Program-made: the position numbers and the translations under genes
Source: Clarireedia homoeocarpa
Taxonomy: Eukaryota; Ascomycota; Leotiomycetes; Helotiales; Rutstroemiaceae
Direction of reading: 5' to 3'
NCBI GenBank assembly: GCA_001465935.1
Contig: LNKV01000005.1
Span: forward strand, 1,240,001-1,304,000
DNA length: 64,000 nt
Notes under the pieces: model-generated
The model's database searches: none
What the model was told of the DNA's origin: nothing
The model's input: only the letters and a program-made list of their open reading frames with translations
Part shown: piece after piece, positions 56,369 to 64,000 of the stretch
Position numbering within the stretch: the stretch's first letter is position 1
How the letters are laid out: each line of letters begins with the position of its first letter

Positions 56369-57197
56369 GTAGTAGTTGTCACGGGATTTGGGCGTTAACC
56401 CTAGCGAACCCTTAGCGTTAGGTTGAATAGGTCTCCACGGCTCTTAAGAAATTCATCCACATTTTCCCCAACGAATCAAGACCCCCCCCCCTCTCTTTTC
56501 TGGTCCCTCAGGCGCGAGACCTCCCAGCTCAGCGCAGTGGGATTCCGAGAGCTATAATCGAACTCCAGGAAGTGAACGTATAACCGCTGTACAGAGATCG
56601 CCACCGAGACCGTGCAGAGAGCAATATCCGGACAGAACACAGCGACAGAACCGCCGCCAAACCGAACCGACCGTATCCGACCGAATAGAGACCGTGACCA
56701 CAGATTACTGACAAGATTACCGACAAGAGTAACGACAACAACTTATATTCGAACCTACAGACCTCTCGAAAAAGCCGTCTCACTATCGACCTTTAGCGGA
56801 CCTATACCTTGTGACTTTTGTTTGAAGAGATCTTAACTGTGGATACCCAAAAGAAATTAGCTCGTCCCCCCGAGCTTGAGAGCGAATCGGACGAGTCCAT
56901 TTCAGACGAAAGTCTTTGCGCCTTTGACACCTCGTTCCATCGCCTCCTCTGCGGCACCCATTCACCAGCTCCCGTTCCGCCCCCTTTCATGCTTACAGCC
57001 TGAGCAGTCGCTGCGAGCCGAGTTAAAGAAATTTCACAACTCGCCAAATAATTCGCCCGACACATCCCCAGACTCCCCTATTATGGCCTCAGGAAACGCA
57101 AGCTACAGAGACCTCGAACTCTCTCATAATGAGAAGCTACTTGATTTCAAACAGGCCAGACAATATGACGGAAAGATCCCTGCCTCCCGATGGTTAC

Positions 57198-57555
57198 TGT
57201 GACGAGACCACTAATAAAAGTGCTGAATGACCTTAGAATATTGCCCAGATAGCAGCTTTTCTTAAGAAGGTGCTGAAATTCAAGCTAGAAGCAGGGGTGC
57301 TCTACTACGAATGGAAAGAGAGGTGGAAAAGGTGTATACTACAGGAAGAGGTGGCCGAAACCTTGAGGCAAGCCCACGACAATGGAGGACATTTCGCTGC
57401 AGGTCTAACTCTACAGAACTAAGCTATGTACAAGAAGAGAGGTCTTATATAGAACCAAAGGACCCAGGGCATTACTTAGCGATGCCCTTAGCAAAGTGAC
57501 ATGCATGCTGGCTAAATGCAATGGTTGCGTGTACGACTCATGCGCAGTCGTTAAA
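57198..57555 (-). mobile_element. LTR-like element B inserted in gag, carrying a foreign segment
   Basis: It starts TGTGACGAGACC at 57198 and is flanked by gttac (57193-57197 and 57556-57560). The first about 45 bp and the part after about 57411 match element A, including the shared gaactaag and gcgatgcccttag blocks. Between them, 57243-57410 is absent from element A and is coding-like (next entry). The right end lacks the expected GTCACA, so it has diverged or was truncated. Confidence 0.68.
57243..57423 (+). pseudogene. Integrase zinc-binding (H2C2) fragment inside element B
   Basis: The + frame reads FLKKVLKFKLEAGVLYYEWK and then VAETLRQAHDNGGHFAAG, the beginning of the H..H part of an integrase H2C2 zinc-binding domain. 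The conserved Cys pair is not included. It ends where the similarity to element A resumes. It is in the opposite orientation to the integrase relic at 54726-55460. Confidence 0.6.
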
Positions 57556-58449
57556 GTTACTCCGCCTTATGTATGATTTCCGCAAAGCTGGGCACGATCC
57601 CCCTAGTCCTTCACTCTTCCTAGGAAGAGTGGAAATGTTGCTCGAAGGCGCTCCTGCTAAGACACTCGACTCTACTCCTCGTATCCGGAGTATTATGGAT
57701 CAATTGGAGAAAGCCACCCAAGCGGATATGGTACAGTCAAGCAATGGCTGAAAGACGAGTACCCAGTGGACGTCGCAGACCTCCCTGAGTCCGACATCCA
57801 GTCAGAAATAGAGTCCTTCCACCAGGACGACAAGGAACCGTTAGCTGCATACTACCAACGAGCAGCCCAATTGCTACGCCGGGCTCATGGTAGAGACAAG
57901 CCGGCAGAATCGTCGTCGAACCGTCTCACCCCGCTGGAGGAAGTTATGCTAAACACTATTGTAAACACTTTTGTGAAAGGGTTGCAGGACCTTAAGCTCA
58001 GGAAGGAAGTTCTGTCAAGGGATGGTGCTACATGCGGGTCCCTTGCTAAGTCCTACGAGATAATCCAAAGAGCGCAACGTACTATGGAACTCGCAGCACA
58101 GATTGACAAAGACCAAGAGGACAAGCTTAAGCTCGCGAGATTGGAAGAACTCATTCAGAAACAATACGGCCGCTCTGCTATATCTGTGCTGGCAGACCTC
58201 GACGCGGGTAGACCTTTGGGCCCTTTGAGAGACCGTAAGAATTTGTACCCCTCCAACGGAGTAGAGGACGGAAAGTAAGTAGTAGCAATAGTGGCAGTGT
58301 TGATGGTTTTAGTAAGCAAAGAGAAAAGAAAATAGAAACAAGAAGGAAAATTAAGTAATAACACCTCTAGTTCAAATAGAAAAAGGAAATTGCAATGAAA
58401 GGAGCAAGTAGATGAAATAAACAATAGAAGGAAAAAGTAGGGAAAGTGT

Positions 58450-58679
58450 TGTGACGATATGAACTGAATCGCACGTAGACGCCTTAAGGCTCAGGCCGAA
58501 GCATCCGTGTACAGGGCAGGCTTCCTGAGCGCCTAGCATGCACGTGTCATATGCACGTGATCTATATGACTACGCGTGACACCTTCATGTATATAAGCCC
58601 TCGAGATCTTAGGATCCTCTTAGTTCTTTAGTTGTAAATTCTAAGGTCATTCAGCACTTTTATTAGTGGTTTAGTCACA
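58450..58679 (+). mobile_element. LTR C, promoter-bearing
   Basis: 230 bp beginning TGTGACGATATG and ending TTTAGTCACA, again with TGTGAC/GTCACA ends. In + orientation it has a TATA box (atgtatataagccc near 58590-58603). Its last about 45 bp (ctaaggtcattcagcacttt, then tattagtgg) are the inverse of the start of elements A and B. No target-site duplication is seen (agtgt versus atatc), so it may be one end of a larger damaged element rather than a solo LTR. Confidence 0.72.
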
Positions 58680-60108
58680 ATATCTATTAGTAATATTGAT
58701 CACGGGGCACGTCGTTCACCTGAAGAATCGGCTTGATGTCTATACTCTATCTAGTGAATGGATATGATCCTCACAGCTGCACCTACACCCAAGCAGGCTA
58801 TATAAAAACTCTAAAGGGGCTGCTGCTCTAGGTTTTGAGCATGGCCTGTCAAGAAGATACAAGAACCATATAGGATTCTCTTGCCTCCGAATCTGCTACC
58901 ATTTGGGAAGAATCTCGAAGGTACATGCCGTCTGAGGTGCGCCTAGTATCGTGGTTAGAATTCACATACCATGAGCACTGTCAAGAACCTACCGTCACTG
59001 CCACTCTTGAATTTTCTTCCATATCATTCCTTGCTGTCATTTACTCGGACAGAGAATACGATACATACAAGCTATCAATAATCTCGAATTCAAGAGCGAA
59101 TCATGCTCTTACATCATGTCTTATTCTACTCCGATATAGCTTCATAGAAACGTTATGAGTCTCATTTGGAGATTCTGGTATTTCAATCGAGGCAGTGTTT
59201 TCTCAACAAGCAAGAGAAACATACGTCTTTCTATACACTGGTGACACACAGTCATAATCACCTGACTACCTATAGACCTCATCGAAACCACAAATTACCC
59301 CAAACGAAACTCACCAATCCATCCATCCATCCCCCTCCATCCCACCCGAAACCACGGAGCCAAGAAATCCAGACGTGCAACAAATTCCCTTCCCTCATCC
59401 ATCCATACACCTCCATCTAGTTCTCGTCTCGTCTTGTTCCCGTCCCGTTGCATTTGTTGGCTCCGTATTGCGTAGACAGCCGCCCCCCCCCCCCCGGCGG
59501 CAACCAAACACAAGCAAAACAAGCACAAAACGAACACTTGTAACCAGCTACCTACCTAGCAGAGCCTAGCTGAGTCTTTTTTTCCCCATTTGGTCCTGAT
59601 ATTAGCTAGTTACGTCGCCCCTGGAATTGGATCGAGGTGGATGGGTTGGCGTAATGGGATTTTCGGTTTGGGGTGAGAAAGATAAGATGGTGGTTTGTTG
59701 TGCTATTCGAAGAACTACGCGTATTGGCTAATATCTTGATGGGACATGAAAATGCGTATGTTGATGTTCAGATGAGGAAGGAGAAGTTTGTGTATGTGAA
59801 AGTTAACTACGTGGGTTTGATTTGTTTGTACAGTATCACGATTCACAGTGTTTTGAAAAACATTTCTGTTGGTTCTGTTCCACGACCTTATCTTGCGACA
59901 ACTATCTACGCAATGCAAGTTTATCCAGTAATGAGTAACACTCCTTGTACTCCCAAATAGCCTGTTGTGTCTTTTGTTGTCCCATTCCTTGCTCGTATAT
60001 CATATTTCATGTGTATCATCATACACCACACTCATCATTCATGCCTTTTCCACACCTGGTCTCCTCGCCCATTTACACTACTTCACATTTTCCCTATATT
60101 TCCACTCT
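58680..60108. other. Intergenic, no recognised gene
   Basis: The + frame 58925-59158 has no recognisable domain and may be retroelement debris. A poly-C run (about 59485-59496) and catccatccatcc repeats (59310-59340) are present. The right end is the 3' flank of the monooxygenase gene. Confidence 0.45.
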
Positions 60109-61704
60109 CTAAAAACTTCCCCCCACATCATAATTATGACTCCCATTCCCCCACCCCAAACTCCTCCTCAACCCATCCTCCGCCTCCACGACCCTCCTCG
60201 GCAAGCGTGTGCCCACGCCAAAAAACACAAACACCGCCCACTTCCATCTAAACGGATTAATCGCAATACAGAAGAAAAACCACCAGACCAGCTCCAGATA
60301 CGTGAAGAAATCAAACGCGCCCGTCGGACTAAACCGCTTCAAGAACCGTGTCATATCAATCCACCTCTCCATCCAAAATGGTCTCGGTCTCGTCAACGGA
60401 TCAGAAAGGAACATGAGGAGAATGCGTGTGTAGATGCCGATATGCCAGTTGCCAACGGCCCCAATGGCGTTTACGTATGTGCAGTTGTTGCAGCAGACGG
60501 AGGGATGTGCGGGAGGGAAGGTTTGTAAGTACCAGTTGGGTGGTGAGTAAGGATCTTGGAAAGAATCGTCGGGGAGGAAGTCGAGCGAGGGACGATGGAA
60601 TCCGGTGGCCATGACCACGATATCTCCTTTAATTGTTTTCGAATGACCGGGTCCTCCGGGTGGAACGCCTTTAGCACGGACATTGAAACGAACACCATCT
60701 TCAGTGAACTCTTTGATATCACCGCGCAGCCACTCCGCTTTACCTTCGCGGATCTTGTCCATCACATCTGAGTTAACCATTGGTGTACCAGTGAAGATAC
60801 CTTTATCCGTTGGAGCCAAATCCTGCAGATCCCGATAGAAAAACTTTCTTAGCAGAGTTTCTGGAATCCATGAGAGAAATGTTTCTTGCCCAAAGATGTT
60901 CAGCGCAAGCAACATATCCACAATCGCGTTTCGTGGAATAATCCACTTATCACTTCTCGCAAGAATAGTCGTCCTAGCCGCCTCCTCATGCGCTGCAAAT
61001 TCTAGAGCCTCAACTGCACTTGCACCACCACCAATAACGATAACCTTCTTCCCCTTCGCATTTTTGCCTGTAAGTTGACTCGAATGATAGATTTCTCCCT
61101 TAAATTTGTCCATCCCGGAAATATGCGGCATTTTGATATCACCACAAGTACCGACAGCAGCAATGACACCTTCGAAACGACCTTCGGCCTCACTGTTCAC
61201 GATCCAACGACCCTTTTCGTCTTGATATACTTTCTCCACTTTCGTATCGAACTTGGTGCGCGATTCGAGTCCATATCGTTTCCAGAGTTCAGTAATTTGC
61301 GAGACAATTTGTTGTTGATTCGGGTAGCCGCCTTTCCATTGAACGGAAGGATGGAATCGATACATGATGGAGTGGATTTGCAGGCCGGATGTGTTGTTTA
61401 CTCTCTACCACAGGTTAGTATCGCCGAATCGTCATGCCTTGTTGCAATTGATATTTCATACACTCCAAATCCCACCCAGTTGGCTCTTTGGCCCAGCCTC
61501 AAAAATCTGCACATCGAAACCATGGCCGACACAATGCGAAGCGGCGGAGACTCCAGTCAATCCTGCACCGATGATAGCAATTTTCGGTCTGCTGAGTCTC
61601 TGGCCTGGGACTGGCGGTGCGGGCGACAGGAACCTGTCAATGAGCAATTGCCATATCTGGTAAATAAAGATGAAGGGATGAAGAATTGGGTTTTCAAGCT
61701 CCAT
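60109..61704 (-). CDS. Flavin-containing monooxygenase-like oxidoreductase
   Basis: Class B flavoprotein monooxygenase: uses FAD and NADPH to oxygenate a small molecule; substrate unknown. Exons are 61704-61462 and 61404-60109. The 57-nt intron has an ACTAAC branch site and joins GGIWS to RVNNTSGLQ, giving 512 residues. The FAD site is IAIIGAGLTGVSAA (about 42-55) followed by FEAGPKSQLGGIW. The NADPH site is VIVIGGGASAVEA (about 202-214), and VMATGFHRPSLDFL is the conserved ATG region. The FMO fingerprint FxGxxxHxxxY appears as FKGEIYHSSQL, a shortened form. An N-terminal hydrophobic stretch (HPFIFIYQIWQLLI) and a Trp/Phe-rich C-terminal stretch (ELVWWFFFCIAINPF) suggest membrane association. 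No biosynthetic cluster surrounds it. Confidence 0.88.
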
Positions 61705-63120
61705 TTTGATGGACTTGAGCCGTCGGTCAGCGAAGCGCAGTAGAAAACTAATAATTGCACAATCAATTGATACACAATACGCAATGTTTTCTGGCAGATG
61801 AAAAGTCTTGGGAGAAATTGGAAAGCTTGAAGCTATTTACAAGACGACGCGGTTCCGTGTGTGACGTAAGTCTACTTAGCCATGGAGAAGCTTAAAACTA
61901 AAAATGGGCCAAACCGCAGTTTTTTTAGCATGTGATTGTGGAGTTTCCCCTTGCCGATCCTCGGTATTTATGGAGATATGCCGACATAAAACACAAAATG
62001 TTGGAGATGGCATGAATGACTGGCATTTATCACGCAGTATGCTATTCTCTCATCGTACGAGTTGCAGACCATCAGTTGGTAGGAACGCACATGTCAGACG
62101 AAACTTTGGAGAGTTCATCCCCAGCCAGTTGAGATCAAGAAACCTGCTCTGTCTACTTACTCAATTAAATCATCTACACACAAATCTTGAAACTACCGTA
62201 TTTGGCCATTCCACATACAACAGCCCATACAGGTATTTACTCCAACCAGTTGTACTATATAATAAAGTCGGAGTGCGAATAACTCCGCAAAGTTCTGCTC
62301 GATAGATCTCCCACTTGAGCAGATTGACTATGTTCCAGCTCGGGCATTGCGGTCAAGTATATCGGGAATATCTAGGCATCCCTTCACCCATACTCTTCGG
62401 AGATGAGGGTGAATGGCAAATTTCAGACACATGTAACGTATCGCGCGGTCTTATGGGAAAGAGACGTGGCCGTCCACGCTGAAGCCCAGGAACTACCTTG
62501 GCCGATGCACATCGAGAACACTATACTTAGAGCCCCGGGCAGCAGCTATGATTCTATCCAGAAAATCTGAATCCCGCGCAGAATGATATTGAAAATCCTC
62601 ATCGCCGACCAACAGAGCATATTAGGAAATGATGCGAGATGAAATTGGCACCTTCGAAAAGATCATCTGATATTCCTCAACTCCAGCTCATTCCATCTTA
62701 TAAAGTTAAATGAATACGCGCACTTCTTGATATAGACACATCATCATAATCGCCAGCCCATGCCAAGCATTAAAAACACAATGCGCTAATAAGCCAATCC
62801 CTCAATTCCCAGCGTCTGGTAAGCGGGAGTAGATCCGTCGGCGCTTCCATCGCTAATTCTGTGCTTTTAATTTCCCGATCATCCTTCCCGTCGTCGCCAA
62901 AATTGTAACCTTTTTTTTTCTTTTTCGGCATGAAATATCTCTCCTACTCGCTTGTGATCCTTTCCCCGCATTCTTTTCTTAGAGTCTGTAGGAGTGGTCG
63001 GAAATTACTCTCACGCCAGAAGGGCCCTGTCTGTATGAGAGAGAAAAGCTTGGCTTCTTTAACCATATCGTATCTGATGGATGGACCACCATCCCATCTG
63101 CGTAACTGTCCCAAGACTGA
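61705..63120. other. Intergenic between FMO and EMC6
   Basis: This is the promoter side of the monooxygenase and the 3' side of EMC6. Short + frames (61904-62305, 62930-63142) have no recognisable family. No RNA gene seen. Confidence 0.5.
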
Positions 63121-63670
63121 TTATGCTCTAACCAACCCATAAAATAGTGTCCATGTTAACACAAACCCACTCAGTCCCTCCACCAAACCACCGGTCCAAA
63201 ACTCCCAGCTTCCTCTGAAGTATCTATCCCCGGTGTTATCCTTGCCCACGTTTGGTTGTATCCGGAATGCATATACGAGCGCACTCGTGAGTAGAGTGAA
63301 GAACAGATAGAAGAGGAAGCCGGGGTAGGACTCCAGGCCGAGAATACCTGCGCCGACGCCAAAAAGTGAGGCGGTCAAGTTGTGGAGAGTCGTGAGGGTC
63401 TAGGAGTAAGAGAGATAAGTCAGTCTTCGGTAGGTGCGCTATTGATGGGGCTGTGCGGGGAGTCAATGGGTTGGAAGTAACATTATGTGGTCTGCGGGTT
63501 GATGGTGACAACGCCTCTCAAACATCTATAGACGCCGAAGTGGGCATTATCCAGATTGAAATAGTCTATATGCGGCCCAAAGTCAAGCTTGCGAGTTCAC
63601 GAACCTTTGTATTGTGCATGACAGACTCTTGCACGATGGGGCTTATCTGCATTTCGCGTTCAGTAAGCAT
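63121..63670 (-). CDS. emc6: EMC6, ER membrane protein complex subunit 6
   Basis: EMC6 is a small multi-spanning subunit of the ER membrane protein complex, an insertase for tail-anchored and multipass proteins. Exons are 63670-63605 and 63399-63121. The 205-nt intron (GTTCGT...CTCCTAG) joins SVMHNTK to TLTTLHNLTAS, giving 114 residues, the usual size. Family features are the short cytosolic N-terminus (MLTEREMQISPIVQESV), then SLFGVGAGILGLESYPGFLF, LFFTLLTSALVYAF and a final hydrophobic helix (SGFVLTWTLFYGLVRA). The start ATG is at 63668-63670, with no in-frame alternative just upstream. Confidence 0.93.
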
Positions 63671-64000
63671 GATGACGATTGTAAATTGATCGCGTGGCCG
63701 GTGAGGCACGAAATACGAGATTTTGTGAAGCTATATTAGGGAAAGGAAATCGGTTGCCGACGTGCTTTGGTAGTAGCCGTTGAGTTGTGGAAATCGTATA
63801 TTAATTGGGTAATGAAGCTGATTACTGCAGCGCGCTTACAATATTCATCCACAAGTCCTTAGACATACATAAGGCTTCAAGCCTCAGAACCAAGGCCTAA
63901 AGTAAGAAAGTGCGTGCTAGTCTCAAGTGGCCCCTTGTCAAGCGAGCACTCGGTTGCATTCGGAAAAGGTAAATGGTCCTATGCCAACTTTTCATGCAAG
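63671..64000. other. Upstream region of EMC6 to the window end
   Basis: Presumed EMC6 promoter. No ORF or repeat supported up to 64000. Confidence 0.5.

Larger units (their letters stand above)
56876..58278 (+). pseudogene. Retroelement gag gene, interrupted by element B and frameshifted
   Basis: Three pieces in the + direction form one gag-like protein. Piece 1 (56876-57197) contains LELSHNEKLLDFKQARQYDG and is cut at a Trp-Leu pair. Piece 2 resumes at 57561, after element B, with YDFRKAGHDPPSPSLFLGR. Piece 3 (to the TAA at 58276-58278) is in another frame. It contains VADLPESDIQSEIESFHQDD, PLAAYYQRAAQLLRRAHGR and LNTIVNTFVKGLQDLKLRKE, the helical style of Ty3 capsid regions. Removing element B and one 5-bp duplication would make the first two frames continuous. 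The shift between pieces 2 and 3 lies near 57735-57750. No zinc knuckle is seen before the end. Confidence 0.72.

Noticed and set aside
59967..60528. 187-codon + frame overlapping the FMO 3' end
   Set aside because: Most of it is antisense to the well-supported monooxygenase C-terminus.
1..64000. CRISPR array, bacterial operon, rRNA, or secondary-metabolite cluster
   Set aside because: Tandem repeats present are contiguous satellites without spacers; gene structure is eukaryotic; no rRNA sequence or backbone biosynthetic enzyme was seen, and the single FMO and GST are not clustered.

Overview
The window is nuclear DNA from a filamentous ascomycete (Pezizomycotina). Genes are split by short introns of about 47-120 nt (a few reach 180-360 nt) with GT..AG borders and branch sites such as ACTAAC. 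The gene set includes fungal hallmarks: a HET-NACHT-ankyrin receptor, an APSES regulator, Svf1, Nma111, frequenin/NCS-1 and a CBM1 secreted protein. The intergenic space is unusually rich in simple repeats. A helotialean (Sclerotiniaceae-like) leotiomycete would fit, but this is inference; no rRNA or other marker settles the species.

Layout. 0-3 kb: an unrecognised disordered protein with a broken-looking coding tail. 4.7-7.9 kb (-): nma111, a nuclear HtrA-like protease. 9-14 kb (-): a small hypothetical, svf1 and a 582-aa orphan. 15-16.2 kb (-): ncs1 with a GC-AG intron. 17.9-18.7 kb (-): an omega-type glutathione S-transferase. 19.9-21.4 kb (+): a CDF zinc transporter. 21.7-27.4 kb (-): a decaying NLR-type locus, made of a WD40 relic, an ankyrin relic, a small inserted element, and a 1360-aa HET-NACHT-ankyrin gene. 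28.2-29.5 kb (+): CNS1/TTC4 co-chaperone. 30.1-32.4 kb (-): Xbp1-like APSES regulator. 35.7-41.5 kb (+): DNA topoisomerase II. 41.5-44.8 kb: micro- and minisatellites. 44.8-48.0 kb (+): GYP5-like TBC RabGAP. 48-52.8 kb: repeats and one small Lys-rich ORF. 52.9-53.4 kb (+): CBM1 protein. 54.1 kb (+): intron-containing tRNA. 54.7-58.7 kb: nested, degenerate LTR retroelements beside a CT satellite containing one unresolved base. 60.1-61.7 kb (-): flavin monooxygenase. 63.1-63.7 kb (-): EMC6.

The housekeeping genes are independent transcription units; no metabolic gene cluster is visible. The most interesting structure is the NLR locus. An element of about 636 bp ending in an (ATC)n tail appears to have inserted inside the ankyrin array. 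A 13-14 bp piece of ankyrin repeat flanks it on both sides. The insertion gave the receptor a new poly-Asp C-terminus and separated its last two repeats, which now carry TGG-to-TAG changes. The second notable structure is at 56-58.7 kb. Three related TGTGAC...GTCACA-type elements lie there, two with 5-bp target-site duplications. One of these interrupts a retroelement gag gene and itself carries a piece of an integrase zinc-binding domain.

Exon junctions were deduced by eye from reading-frame continuity and recalled family conservation. No alignment or database search was run.
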